Positions 51,617-61,252 of a DNA stretch of 64,000 bases are shown here, piece after piece. This DNA comes from JABJOE01 sp964344145 (GTDB lineage Bacteria; Patescibacteriota; Patescibacteriia; UBA9934), in NCBI GenBank assembly GCA_964344145.1, contig CAYFME010000008.1:1-64000 (forward strand). The letters are read 5' to 3'. The notes beneath the pieces were generated by a model. It was not told the DNA's origin and did no database searches. It saw nothing but the letters and a program-made list of their open reading frames with translations. Position 1 is the stretch's first letter. Each line of letters opens with the position of its first letter. Position numbers and translations under genes: made by a program.

Positions 51617-53062
51617 CTAGTGGCCGAAGCGGCGCACCGAGAGGGTGCCGTAGCCGATGTGGCGGACGGTCACGTAGCCGAAGCGGCCGGCGTAGACGAC
51701 GTCCTTCTTCTCGACGTTGCCGCAGAGTCCACCTTGCGTGATCTGTCGGTTGATCTCGCGACCGTCGGCCGTGGGATCGATGACGAACAGGAGCGTGCCG
51801 CGCGCGTCCCAGTGCTCGAAGGCGAGGCGGTTGTGGCACTTGGCCGGGCGGATGGCGTTGTTGACGTCGTGCAGAGCCACGCGCACCGTGAGCCACTGTT
51901 CGAAGTCGTGCCGCTGACCGTCGCGATCGAAGATCATCAGCTCGTTGTCCAGGCGCTCGTCGCCGCCACGCTCGGTGTAGGCGACCAGGTGCGTGTTGCC
52001 GAAGACGAAGAGCTCGCGCACGACGCAGTCTTCGTACCAGTCCGTCGCCCAGTCGCTGCCGGGCGAGACCAAGCGCCAGCGAGAGACGTTGCCGCCCTGG
52101 AATTCCTCCTCGACGACGATGTCTCGCTCGCCCATGCGGGTCGCCTTGAGCATCGCGAACTGGAAGGTGTCACCGCGGGCGACGACTTCGGTGGCCGCCG
52201 GGATTCCCCAGTAGCGCCAGCGCAGGATCTCCGGAATGCCGTCGTCCATGCGGTGCTCGAGGAAGGTCATCTCGCCGTCGTGGTGGACACGGATGCTCGG
52301 AAGGATGGGCTGGTGTACCTCGTCGGTGATGCGTGATCCCCAGCGCAGGCGTCCGACGCTGGAACGGTAGCGCGTACCCATCAGCCAGAGGGGCTTGTTG
52401 TAGAAGTGACCGATGCAGCAGACCTCTACGCCATCGGGCGTACGGTCCATGGACATGAGCTGTCCGCCAGAGGCGATCTTGACGTGGATCGCATGCCAGT
52501 CCATGCGTTCGTCGCTGGGCGGGCAGGGCAAGACGAAGGACTCGACACCCTCTGCGCGCCAGTGGACAAGGGGGCTGTCCTCCAGTCGACGAGAGAACTC
52601 GCGGAGCTCTTCCTCTTCGAACTCACCTCCGTCTCGGTTGGCGATCACCGCCTCGCCCGCGCCGTAGCGCAAGCGCAGGCTCTCGCCCTTCTCGGCGATG
52701 ACCCAGAAGAGCAGGGTGAGGTTGCCCAGGGCGTCGAACTCCATGCGTTCGATCCATCCTTCATCGCGCTCGCCGAAGACCTCCTTCCACGACGTCGGAT
52801 CGAAGAGGGTGCCCAGCAGCACCACCGTGGAGTTACCTCCGCTGTCGCGCCGACCCGCCACGGCGATCTTTCCGGTGGGCGAGATCTGGATGTCGTTGAT
52901 GGTCTGCAGCGGGCACTCGAAGCGGCCGACCTCGCCGCGCTCGTAGTCGAGCTCGGTGGGGGCGCCCTGCGCGGCCTTGATGGCGCGCGCGACGTCCTCC
53001 TTGCTGCAGTCTCCCTTGCCGACGGTGGTCATCAGCTTCTCGTAGAGTCCTTTCCAGGACAT
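51617..53062 (-). CDS. cytosolic propeller-like protein, unknown
   Basis: 481 residues, GC-rich, starting at ATG 53062 (MSWKGLYEKLM). The upstream in-frame extension is not codon-biased like the rest. A helical N-terminus (1-40) leads into repeated units of the form NDIQISPTGKIAVAGRRD, MEFDALGNLTLLFWV, VHHDGEMTFLEHR, consistent with a seven-bladed propeller. No signal peptide is present, so it is probably cytosolic. The ribosome binding site is weak. Function unknown. Confidence 0.75.
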   Translation of the reverse strand: MSWKGLYEKLMTTVGKGDCSKEDVARAIKAAQGAPTELDYERGEVGRFECPLQTINDIQISPTGKIAVAGRRDSGGNSTVVLLGTLFDPTSWKEVFGERDEGWIERMEFDALGNLTLLFWVIAEKGESLRLRYGAGEAVIANRDGGEFEEEELREFSRRLEDSPLVHWRAEGVESFVLPCPPSDERMDWHAIHVKIASGGQLMSMDRTPDGVEVCCIGHFYNKPLWLMGTRYRSSVGRLRWGSRITDEVHQPILPSIRVHHDGEMTFLEHRMDDGIPEILRWRYWGIPAATEVVARGDTFQFAMLKATRMGERDIVVEEEFQGGNVSRWRLVSPGSDWATDWYEDCVVRELFVFGNTHLVAYTERGGDERLDNELMIFDRDGQRHDFEQWLTVRVALHDVNNAIRPAKCHNRLAFEHWDARGTLLFVIDPTADGREINRQITQGGLCGNVEKKDVVYAGRFGYVTVRHIGYGTLSVRRFGH

Positions 53063-53191
53063 GGCTGTTCTCGTTGTCAGTGTCGAACGAGCAGGATCCG
53101 AACGCCCAGGTATCATTACCTGAAACGCCCTTGGCTCCTCGCCGACGTACGTGCCGCCTGCCTGCCGGAAGGCTGGCGTGAGCGACACGGT

Positions 53192-53220
53192 AAGTTTGCA
53201 TGAAAATATAGATCTGTCAA
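53192..53220 (-). promoter_or_regulatory. promoter of the propeller-like gene
   Basis: TTGACA (53220-53215), 17-nt spacer, AAACTT (53197-53192) on the minus strand, giving a leader of about 125 nt. Confidence 0.45.
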
Positions 53221-53227
53221 TGCTAAC

Positions 53228-53261
53228 CACCCCTAACCCCTCCTTGAAAAGGAGGGGGACC
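53228..53261. repeat. CCCCTCC/GGAGGGG repeat, intergenic copy
   Basis: ACCCCTAACCCCTCC-TTGAAAA-GGAGGGGG, a hairpin-forming repeat related to the one inside the S1 gene (53380-53417). Confidence 0.65.
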
Positions 53262-53338
53262 GGAGTAACGAAAAACACGACTCATTTGAGTCGCGTTTTT
53301 CTCCGCGGGCATCTGCTCGACATCCGCGAACATCTATA

Positions 53339-54559
53339 CTACTGAATCGCTGGTTCCTTTTCTTCCGCTTTCTCCGCAGCCTCCCCCTGCCCCTCCATAA
53401 CTGGAGGGGTGTCTCCTTGTGACTCCTCTTCAGCTGCTGGCTCACTCTTGGCATTCATAGCCTTGAGCGAGAGACCGAGTCGGTGTTGATCAGGCTCGAT
53501 GGAAACAATCTTGAACTCCCTCTTCTCACCAGACTTACCAATCGTCTTTGGATCACTCACCGGCTTGTCGGAGAGCTCACTGACGTGGGCAAGACCGTGG
53601 ATGTCGGCATCCAGCTCAACGAAGAATCCAAATGGGTTGACCTTCAAGATCGTTCCTTCAACAACATCACCAACCTTGTACTTCTTCTCAACATCCTTCC
53701 AAGGGTCATCGATCAACTTCTTCATAGAGAGGAAGATTTTTGATCCTTCAATGCCGATGATCTGCGCCTTCACGGTTTGGTGTGGCTTGAGCAAGTCCTT
53801 TGGATGATCAATGCGCTGCCAAGCGATCTCGGAGATGTGCACCAGACCTTCAAGCGCGGTTGCATCGTCACCTTCAGGATAGAACTTCACGAACGCTCCG
53901 AAGTCAGCCAATGCCGTGATCTCACCTTCGATCGTCTGACCAACCTTGATTTGATCAATAATGTTCTTCTGCTCAGATTCCCAAACGGACTTCTCAGACA
54001 CGATCAGCTTTTCATCCGTCTCGTTGAGGTCCAGGATTTTTACACGTAGCTTCTGACCAACAAACTCCTTGAGCTTGTCGAGAATCTTCTGCTTGTCACC
54101 ACCGCTCACACGAGGATAGTGCTCAGGTGCCAACTGTGAGACCGGCAAGAAGCCTTGCAAGTGGCGGACCTTCATAATCAGACCACCCTTGTTGGCATCG
54201 AGGACCTTTGCCTCAATGATCTCACCTTCAGAAAGTTGGGTTCGCATTTCTTCCCATGCCTTCTTGTTGCCGGCGTAGCGGAAGGACAGCTCAACTTCAC
54301 CGTTTTCGTTCTCAAGATCGATGACGGTTGCCTCGACCTTGTCGCCTGCCTTGAGGTTGGCGTAGTCGCCACTCTCGGTGAAGAGCTCCTTTCCACGAAC
54401 GACACCGGTGGTCAGACCGTTGACGTCCAACCGGATCTCGCGACCCTGGGTGGAGAGGACGGTAGCGGAAATTAAATCACCCAGCGCGGGGACGGCTAGG
54501 TACTGCTCTTGCTCCTCAAGCAACTTCTGGAGCTCGGAATTGGTTGTTACATCACTCAT
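53339..54559 (-). CDS. rpsA: ribosomal protein bS1-like S1-domain protein
   Basis: 406 residues with four S1 RNA-binding repeats (about 28-105, 120-190, 208-285 and 300-373), each with the G-x-V/I...F-G-A/F-x-V pattern, such as ADFGAFVKFYPEGDDATALEGLVHISEIAW. bS1 in other bacteria unwinds mRNA on the 30S subunit. In a cell with many leaderless messages its use may differ. The last 30 residues are low complexity and contain a copy of a dispersed repeat (53380-53417). ATG 54559 gives the usual acidic start. Confidence 0.94.
   Translation of the reverse strand: MSDVTTNSELQKLLEEQEQYLAVPALGDLISATVLSTQGREIRLDVNGLTTGVVRGKELFTESGDYANLKAGDKVEATVIDLENENGEVELSFRYAGNKKAWEEMRTQLSEGEIIEAKVLDANKGGLIMKVRHLQGFLPVSQLAPEHYPRVSGGDKQKILDKLKEFVGQKLRVKILDLNETDEKLIVSEKSVWESEQKNIIDQIKVGQTIEGEITALADFGAFVKFYPEGDDATALEGLVHISEIAWQRIDHPKDLLKPHQTVKAQIIGIEGSKIFLSMKKLIDDPWKDVEKKYKVGDVVEGTILKVNPFGFFVELDADIHGLAHVSELSDKPVSDPKTIGKSGEKREFKIVSIEPDQHRLGLSLKAMNAKSEPAAEEESQGDTPPVMEGQGEAAEKAEEKEPAIQ
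53380..53417. repeat. CCCCTCC/GGAGGGG repeat inside the S1 gene
   Basis: CCCCTGCCCCTCC-ATAACT-GGAGGGGTG lies in frame near the 3' end of the S1 gene, coding for the GDTPPVMEGQGE segment. It resembles the intergenic copy 150 bp away. Confidence 0.6.
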
Positions 54560-54658
54560 AGATATTCCTGACGGCGTTTTGTCTTGAAACAAGACGCTAG
54601 GCCTTCAGGTGCTAAGAATTAGAAAGCGTGAGAAGTGTAGATAATCGGCGAAGATTTG

Positions 54659-56686
54659 TCAAGAATAGGCTTGGATAATGCTGGATTTGATGAGATTGTT
54701 GCTTGCTTCATTTGGAAGGGTAACGTGCATACCTTCGTGAGCTTCCATCGCGCGCTTGGCTGCAAAGACCGCGCCTTTGTTTCGTGCCCAAGCGCGTCGT
54801 GCGAGACCGTTTGAGACATCCCAAGCAAGCATGCTCTCAATGCGCCGATCGCAGGCCTGACCACCGTCGAGCACCATGCCAAAGCCACCGTTGACGACTT
54901 CGCCCCAGCCTACGCCTCCACCGTTGTGCAGGCTCACCCACGTTGCGCCACGGAAGGCATCGCCAATCACATTATGCACGGCCATGTCGGCACACAGGTT
55001 GCTGCCGTCGGTGATGTTTGCTGTCTCACGGTACGGCGAGTCGGTTCCAGAGACGTCGTGATGATCGCGACCGAGCACGATCGGTGCTGAGATCTCACCA
55101 TCGCGTACGGCCTTGTTGAAGGCACGAGCAATGCGTCGGCGCCCTTTTTCATCCGAGTACAAGATGCGCGCTTGTGATCCAACGGTCATCTGATTGCGCT
55201 CCGCTTCTTCAATCCACTTGAGGTTGTCCATGAGTTGCTGGCGTGTTTCTTGCGGTGCTGTGGCGAGCATTTCGCGGATAACACGCGCGGCGATCTGATC
55301 GGTCATCCGTAGATCCTCGATCGACCCACTTGTGCAGACCCAACGGAATGGGCCAAAGCCATAGTCAAAACACATCGGTCCCATGATGTCCTCAACGTAC
55401 GATGGATAACGGAAACTGCCGTCGGGATTGGTGATGTCCGCACCTGCACGCTTGGATTGCAGAAGGAAGGCGTTGCCGTAGTCCCAGAAATACATGCCGC
55501 GCTCGCACATCGCATTGATAGCCTGCGCCTGTCGACGCAGCGAATCGTCAACGCGCTGCTTAAACATCTCCGGGTTGTTGCTCATCATCTGGTTCGCTTC
55601 CTCAAAGGTCATCCCAGCTGGGTAGTAGCCGCCAGCGTAGGGATTGTGAAGCGAAGTTTGGTCTGATCCAAGATCGATCTGCACGTTATTGCGCACTAAA
55701 TGCTCCCATAGATCGACAATGTTGCCTTGGTAGCCAAGCGAGAGCGGCTCTTTGGCAGCGCGCGCTTGCTCAATGCGCGCAACGACGCGATCGAGATCGG
55801 TCTCGACTTCCTGCAACCACCCCTGTTCTTTGCGACGAGCGATAGCTTTTGGATTGATCTCCGCAATAACGCCAATCGCTCCAGCAATGACGGCTGCCTT
55901 TGCCTGTGCGCCACTCATGCCTCCAAGACCGGAGGTCACATACACGCGTCCCTTCAGTCCCTCTTCTTCAGATGTTTGTAGATATTTGCGCCCGGCATTC
56001 ATCAGCGTGATCGTCGTACCGTGCACGATGCCTTGCGGGCCGATATACATAAAGCTTCCAGCCGTCATCTGACCGTAGGAGGTTGCACCAAGGGCGGCGA
56101 TACGTTCGTAGTCATCAGGCGAGCTGTAGTTGGGGATCATCATGCCGCAGGTAAGCACGAGTCGCGGTGCGTCGGGATGCGATGGGAAGAGCCCGAGTGG
56201 GTGACCAGAGTAAAGAACAAGCGTTTGGTTCTCCGTCATCTCAGAGAGATATTTCATGGTTAGCAAATACTGTGCCCAGTTTTGAAAGACGGTTCCATTA
56301 CCTCCGTAGGTGATGAGTTCGTGTGGGTGCTGTGCGACCGCAGGATCGAGATTGTTCTGGATCATCATCATGATCGATGCCGCTTGGCGAGAGTTGGCTG
56401 GATAGGCATCGATGGGACGAGCGAACATGTCATACGTTGGACGAAAGCGACGCATGTAGATGCGACCGTCGCGTGCGAGCTCGGCAGCGAACTCGGGCGC
56501 GAGGGTTTCGTGCATGCTCGACGGGAAGTAGCGAAGCGCGTTGCGAAGCGCCAGTTCTTTCTCATTAACACTCAGAACTTGTCGTCGCGGCGGCGCATGG
56601 TTTACGCCTACTTCTTCTGGTGGCATGGACGGGAGCGTACTTGGGATCCCCTGACGAAGAGCTTCTTGAAAGGCATCGTTGTTCAT
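54659..56686 (-). CDS. hutU: urocanate hydratase
   Basis: 675 residues. TSGLGGMSGAQAKAAVIAG (NAD site), the YGNAFLLQSKRAGADI block and the DVSGTDSPYRET / HNGGGVGWGEV segments identify urocanase, which converts urocanate to imidazolonepropionate with NAD+ as electrophile. The long form resembles the eukaryotic UROC1 type more than the 555-residue bacterial one. No hutH, hutI or hutG gene is nearby. Composition is resident rather than GC-rich. The substrate source is unknown; host-derived histidine catabolites are one possibility. Confidence 0.95.
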   Translation of the reverse strand: MNNDAFQEALRQGIPSTLPSMPPEEVGVNHAPPRRQVLSVNEKELALRNALRYFPSSMHETLAPEFAAELARDGRIYMRRFRPTYDMFARPIDAYPANSRQAASIMMMIQNNLDPAVAQHPHELITYGGNGTVFQNWAQYLLTMKYLSEMTENQTLVLYSGHPLGLFPSHPDAPRLVLTCGMMIPNYSSPDDYERIAALGATSYGQMTAGSFMYIGPQGIVHGTTITLMNAGRKYLQTSEEEGLKGRVYVTSGLGGMSGAQAKAAVIAGAIGVIAEINPKAIARRKEQGWLQEVETDLDRVVARIEQARAAKEPLSLGYQGNIVDLWEHLVRNNVQIDLGSDQTSLHNPYAGGYYPAGMTFEEANQMMSNNPEMFKQRVDDSLRRQAQAINAMCERGMYFWDYGNAFLLQSKRAGADITNPDGSFRYPSYVEDIMGPMCFDYGFGPFRWVCTSGSIEDLRMTDQIAARVIREMLATAPQETRQQLMDNLKWIEEAERNQMTVGSQARILYSDEKGRRRIARAFNKAVRDGEISAPIVLGRDHHDVSGTDSPYRETANITDGSNLCADMAVHNVIGDAFRGATWVSLHNGGGVGWGEVVNGGFGMVLDGGQACDRRIESMLAWDVSNGLARRAWARNKGAVFAAKRAMEAHEGMHVTLPNEASNNLIKSSIIQAYS

Positions 56687-56751
56687 ATGGACCTATCTTT
56701 GCTGTCTCGCCGAGCTCTGTCAACATGCACCGTGTGTTATCATAATGACGT

Positions 56752-57435
56752 ATGCAACATCCCCATCAATCTTTTTTGAATCAGTTCCAGATCGCTATCG
56801 ACAAGCTCGTGCCGCTCACGCCCGAGGAGGTGATTGAGGAGGCCAAGAAGCTTCACAAGGAGCTTTCCGAGAATGTCGAATCATCCGATAAGCAGATCCA
56901 TCAGGCGCTCTCGCTCATCGGTCGCAAGGAATATCCGTATCGCAAGGCGTATGAGGAGTTGTGCGCGGGTGATGAAGAGCAGCGGTTGCAGGCGGCGGTG
57001 TTTGATCGCCTCGAAGATAGCGTGAAGCGCAAGGTGCAGGAGATGACCAAGCATGGCGTGATTTTGGAGGACTATGTGAGGAGTCCATTGTTTGACGACC
57101 AGCTCGGTGCCGACGAGCGGTATCAAGTGGAGCAGGCGATTTTGTTGTGCGATGAGGTGCTCGATAATCAATGTGACGAGCGTGCGCATGCGCGTGCGAA
57201 AAAGTATGAGGAGCTGGTTGAGCATTGGACAAAAGAGGCCGCGCGGCTGCAGGGAATGATCGATCGCCTGCGCTCGATGGGGCAGGAGGATCGCCAGTGG
57301 CAGGGCGAAATCGACTCGGTATGCGATAGGCTTGAAGAGGGATGGTCTGTGGTGGAACGAGATCCATCTGAGGAAGAGATTGTGAAAGAAATGGAGTACT
57401 GGAATACGGTCCTACACGAGGCGGATGACGTGTAG
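56752..57435 (+). CDS. helical/coiled-coil protein, unknown
   Basis: 227 residues, predominantly charged and helical with Glu/Lys/Arg-rich stretches, particularly 20-45, 80-95 and 145-215. No signal peptide or membrane segment. A TATCAT box ends 8 nt before the ATG, fitting a leaderless message. It may be structural or RNA-associated; nothing specific can be named. Confidence 0.78.
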   Translation: MQHPHQSFLNQFQIAIDKLVPLTPEEVIEEAKKLHKELSENVESSDKQIHQALSLIGRKEYPYRKAYEELCAGDEEQRLQAAVFDRLEDSVKRKVQEMTKHGVILEDYVRSPLFDDQLGADERYQVEQAILLCDEVLDNQCDERAHARAKKYEELVEHWTKEAARLQGMIDRLRSMGQEDRQWQGEIDSVCDRLEEGWSVVERDPSEEEIVKEMEYWNTVLHEADDV

Positions 57436-57470
57436 ACAAAGACGCAATTCGTTGATAAAATACGGACGTT

Positions 57471-58121
57471 ATGAAAATCTCTTGGAATGGACTCGGAAGC
57501 GTTACGATCACCGGAAAACCGGTTGAAGGGGAGGTCACGCTGGTCACAAATCCTTATCAAAACAGCACCGGATTGCGCTTTGCTCGTACCCTCAAGGCAA
57601 GCGTGGTCGTGAGCTCTCACGACAGTCCAGAGGCAGACAATCTTGAGGCGGTGGCAGGCGAAGGGCAAAACAGCACACTGTTTGTTGTACGGTATGCAGG
57701 TGAGTTTGAGGTGCGCGGCATCTTTGTCACCGGCATCTCCACGCCACTGAAGGACAAGACACCGCACACCATCTATCGATTTGATCTCGAGGGAATGGCA
57801 GTAGGATTTTTGGGAGCTCTTGATCGACCGCTAACGGACAAAGAAGTAGAACAGCTCGGATCAATCGACGTTCTGCTTGTCCCATCAGGCGGAGGAAGTG
57901 TGTTGGACGCAAAGGGCGCCGCGGAAGTGGTCGCACAAGTCGAGCCACGGATGGTCATTCCAACCTACGTTCACGCAAAGGGGCAGAAGTCCAAAGCATC
58001 AGGTCCCGAAGGGATTTGCAAAGAACTCGCGTGTGCACGCGAGGACGTCAATACATTGAAGCTGAAAAAATCCGCCCTGCCTGTTGAAGACATGCAGATC
58101 GCTGTGTTAAGTCGAAGTTAA
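57471..58121 (+). CDS. metallo-beta-lactamase-fold protein with altered metal site
   Basis: 216 residues with the MBL-fold beta topology of the UlaG/UPF0173 subgroup (start MKISWNGLGSVTI; GSIDVLLVPSGGGSVLDAKGAAEVV; RMVIPTYVH). The HxHxDH metal motif is replaced by SSHDSPEADN, and the next His ligand is not evident, so catalysis may be lost or changed. Promoter TAGACA-17-TAAAAT (57433-57461) ends 9 nt before the ATG. Confidence 0.85.
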   Translation: MKISWNGLGSVTITGKPVEGEVTLVTNPYQNSTGLRFARTLKASVVVSSHDSPEADNLEAVAGEGQNSTLFVVRYAGEFEVRGIFVTGISTPLKDKTPHTIYRFDLEGMAVGFLGALDRPLTDKEVEQLGSIDVLLVPSGGGSVLDAKGAAEVVAQVEPRMVIPTYVHAKGQKSKASGPEGICKELACAREDVNTLKLKKSALPVEDMQIAVLSRS

Positions 58122-58130
58122 ATCGTTTGT

Positions 58131-58529
58131 ATGCACGTCATCAAAGACCCAAAGCACGTTCATAAGCATCGTCTGGTGATGATCTTTACGTTCATCGGCA
58201 TTCTGATTGTGTTTGGCGTGTGGGCTGTGCAGCTCAAGCAGATGTTTGCCCAGGAGGCGGCTGAGGAGTTGGTGCAGGGTGCGGATGACGAGACGACGGC
58301 TGCGGCTCAGAACTACATTGATCAGCTTGATGTCCTTGTTCCTGGCATCGAGGCGACGTTTGGGGATGTTATTCGCGCGCAAGAGGAAGAAGTTGCAAAG
58401 CTCCAGGCGCAGCAGGACAGTGAGAATCTTCTCGCTGAGGAGTTGATGAAACGATTTGAGCAAAAGGCACAAGAGGAAGCGGCTGCGGAAGAAGCGGCGG
58501 CTCTTGAAGGTGAGGGGGTCATCGAATAA
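58131..58529 (+). CDS. single-pass membrane protein upstream of gyrA
   Basis: 132 residues. A basic/His-rich N-terminus (KDPKHVHKHR) is followed by one transmembrane helix (16-36). A Glu/Ala/Gln-rich helical tail (75-132) looks like a coiled coil. It lies 9 bp after the MBL gene and 2 bp before gyrA, so the three form one operon. No known family. Confidence 0.8.
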   Translation: MHVIKDPKHVHKHRLVMIFTFIGILIVFGVWAVQLKQMFAQEAAEELVQGADDETTAAAQNYIDQLDVLVPGIEATFGDVIRAQEEEVAKLQAQQDSENLLAEELMKRFEQKAQEEAAAEEAAALEGEGVIE

Positions 58530-58531
58530 CT

Positions 58532-61147
58532 ATGGCGAAAAAGCAAGCGGCAGAAGAACCATCGGCAAATCCGATCGGGCAGATCCTTCAACAAGGTATT
58601 ACAGATGAGATGAAGCGCGCGTACTTGGATTACGCGATGTCTGTGATTGTTTCGCGTGCTCTTCCTGACGTCCGCGACGGGCTAAAGCCTGTTCAGCGGC
58701 GTATTTTGTATGCGATGTGGTCGATTGGTCTGCGCGCCAACGCCAAGTTCCGCAAGTCAGCGAATGTCGTCGGTGAAGTGATGGCAAAGTACCACCCGCA
58801 CGGTGACTCTTCGATCTACGAAGCCATGGTTCGCATGGCGCAGGACTTCTCCTATCGTCACGAGCTTGTGAAGGGTCAGGGAAACTTCGGTTCCATGGAC
58901 GGCGATGCGGCTGCTGCTATGCGTTACACCGAGGCGAAGCTGCAAGCGATTGCCGAGGAGTTGCTTTTGGATATTGAACGAAACACGGTTGACTTTAGAC
59001 CAAACTACGATGGCTCTCACAAAGAACCATCCGTGCTGCCCGGGAAGCTGCCGAATTTGTTGCTCAACGGTACGCTTGGTATTGCCGTTGGAATGGCAAC
59101 AAATATTCCTCCGCACAACCTGCGTGAGATTGGGGCGGCGATTTTGACGTTGATTGATAATCCTGATGCCACGCTTGCGGATCTGCTTGAGCATGTGAAG
59201 GGACCAGATTTTCCAACCGGAGCCATTGCGTACGGCCAGAAAGATATTCAGGCGGCGTATGCAACGGGCCGTGGAGGTGTGGTGGTGCGCGCGGCGGCTG
59301 AGATCGTTGAAGGGAAGAAGGGGTCCTTTAAGATTGTGGTCAGCGAGATCCCATACATGGTCAACAAAGCATCGATGCTCGAGAAGATTGCTGACTTGGT
59401 TCGTTCCAAAAGGATCGACGGGATTAAGGATTTGCGTGATGAGTCTTCAAAGGAGGGCGTTCGCGTTGTCGTTGAGTTGAAGAAGGATGCGTATCCGCGC
59501 AAGGTGTTGAATCGACTGTATCAGATGACGCAGTTACAAACGTCCTTCCACTACAACATGGTATGTTTGGTTGAAGAAGGTCGCCAACCACGCACCTTGA
59601 ACTTGCAGATGATTCTTGAGGAGTATATCAAGCATCGCCAGAACGTCGTACGACGTCGCACCGAGTTTGATTTAACGAAGGCTCAGGAGCGTGCACACAT
59701 TTTGGAAGGACTGCGCATTGCCCTTGCGAAGATCGACAAGGTCATCGCAACGATCAAGAAGTCGAAGGATAAGGATATTGCCCGCGCGAATCTGATGAAG
59801 GCGTTTAAGATGAGTGAGCGCCAGGCAGTGGCGATTCTGGAGATGCGTTTGCAAAGCTTGGCAAACCTGGAGCAGTTGAAGATTGAGCAGGAGTATAAGG
59901 AGAAGATGAAGCTTATTAAGGAGCTTGAATCGATTTTGAAGTCCAAGAAGAAGATGATGGGCGTGATTCGCTCAGAGCTTGAAGAGGTCATCGAGAAATA
60001 CGGTCAGGATCGTCGCACGAAGATTGTGAAGGCTGGCGTGAAGGATTTCTCCATGGAGGACGTCATCGCGGACGAGCAAACGATTGTGATGATGACCAAG
60101 GATGGTTACATCAAGCGCATCGCACCCGACACCTTCAAGACACAGACGCGTGGCGGGAAGGGTGTGGTTGGTCTTACGACAAAAGAAGCCGACACCGTTG
60201 AGGATATTTTCTCCACCACGACGCATCAGGACATCATGTTCTTCACGTCCCGTGGGCGCGTGTTCAAGCTGAAGGTGTATGAGATTCCAGAGACGTCTCG
60301 AACGGCCAAGGGTCAGGCGATTGTGAACTTCTTGCAGTTGGCTCCAGGTGAGACGGTCACGACAACGATGAAGTCGAATGATTTGGAGAACGCCAAGTAC
60401 ATCTGCATGGTGACAAAGAACGGTACGGTGAAGAAGACCGACATCGCTGATTTTGAGAATGTCCGCCGTACAGGATTGATTGCGATCAAGCTGAAGAACG
60501 GTGATGCTCTTGAGTGGGTGCGTACAACCAGCGGAAAGGACGAGATTATTTTGGCAACAGCGCGTGGAATGGCCATTCGGTTCACCGAGGGTGACGTGCG
60601 TCCGATGGGGCGTGTCGCATCTGGTGTGCGTGGAATCAAAATGAAGGGGGAGGATCACGTGGTTGGAATGGGTGTGGTTACAAAGGATGAGACCAGCGAT
60701 CAGTTTATGGTCATCACGCAAAACGGGTACGGAAAGCGAACGGCGCTCAGGGAGTACAACGTGCAGAAGCGTGGCGGACTTGGTGTGCGCACAGCAAAGA
60801 TTACAGACAAGACCGGAGCGATTGTCACTGGACGCATTGTGAAGCCAAAGGACACGCGCGATTTGCTTGTGATCTCTTCGGGAGGGCAGGTGATCCGCAT
60901 GGCGGTGAAATCTATCTCGTCGCTTGGGCGAGCAACGCAAGGTGTGCGCGTGATGCGGTTTAAGAAGAGTGGCGATCAGGTTTCCAGCGTGGCCTTTGTT
61001 GAAAACGGTGCCAAAGAAGTCGAAGTGCCTGTTGTAGAAGAAAAGAAGCCTGAGAAGAAGCCGGTGGTCAAGGAAAAGAAGAAAGCACCGGCAAAGAAAA
61101 AGGCCGTGAAGAAGAAACCCGCAGCAAAGAAGAGAAAGAAAAAGTAA
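58532..61147 (+). CDS. gyrA: DNA gyrase subunit A
   Basis: 871 residues. The breakage-reunion domain contains the catalytic Tyr in AAAMRYTEA. The quinolone region HPHGDSSIYEAMVRMAQ has Ser at position 83 (E. coli numbering) and Glu at 87. The GyrA box QTRGGKG starts the six-bladed C-terminal DNA-wrapping domain, so the enzyme should introduce negative supercoils. The last 40 residues are a Lys/Ala/Pro tail (KKKAPAKKKAVKKKPAAKKR) like histone H1 tails, absent from typical gyrases. Confidence 0.97.
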   Translation: MAKKQAAEEPSANPIGQILQQGITDEMKRAYLDYAMSVIVSRALPDVRDGLKPVQRRILYAMWSIGLRANAKFRKSANVVGEVMAKYHPHGDSSIYEAMVRMAQDFSYRHELVKGQGNFGSMDGDAAAAMRYTEAKLQAIAEELLLDIERNTVDFRPNYDGSHKEPSVLPGKLPNLLLNGTLGIAVGMATNIPPHNLREIGAAILTLIDNPDATLADLLEHVKGPDFPTGAIAYGQKDIQAAYATGRGGVVVRAAAEIVEGKKGSFKIVVSEIPYMVNKASMLEKIADLVRSKRIDGIKDLRDESSKEGVRVVVELKKDAYPRKVLNRLYQMTQLQTSFHYNMVCLVEEGRQPRTLNLQMILEEYIKHRQNVVRRRTEFDLTKAQERAHILEGLRIALAKIDKVIATIKKSKDKDIARANLMKAFKMSERQAVAILEMRLQSLANLEQLKIEQEYKEKMKLIKELESILKSKKKMMGVIRSELEEVIEKYGQDRRTKIVKAGVKDFSMEDVIADEQTIVMMTKDGYIKRIAPDTFKTQTRGGKGVVGLTTKEADTVEDIFSTTTHQDIMFFTSRGRVFKLKVYEIPETSRTAKGQAIVNFLQLAPGETVTTTMKSNDLENAKYICMVTKNGTVKKTDIADFENVRRTGLIAIKLKNGDALEWVRTTSGKDEIILATARGMAIRFTEGDVRPMGRVASGVRGIKMKGEDHVVGMGVVTKDETSDQFMVITQNGYGKRTALREYNVQKRGGLGVRTAKITDKTGAIVTGRIVKPKDTRDLLVISSGGQVIRMAVKSISSLGRATQGVRVMRFKKSGDQVSSVAFVENGAKEVEVPVVEEKKPEKKPVVKEKKKAPAKKKAVKKKPAAKKRKKK

Positions 61148-61159
61148 GTTAGATGCACA

Positions 61160-61190
61160 GCACCCGCTCCGGCGTTCCGGGGCGGGCGTT
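61160..61190. terminator. convergent terminator between gyrA and the GGDEF gene
   Basis: CACCCGCTCCGG / CCGGGGCGGGCG hairpin, able to stop both converging transcripts. Confidence 0.65.
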
Positions 61191-61252
61191 TGAGGTTGAC
61201 CGTCCGTGTCTTCGTTGCCGGCGCGCGGCAGCGATTACAGAGAGTGTCAACG

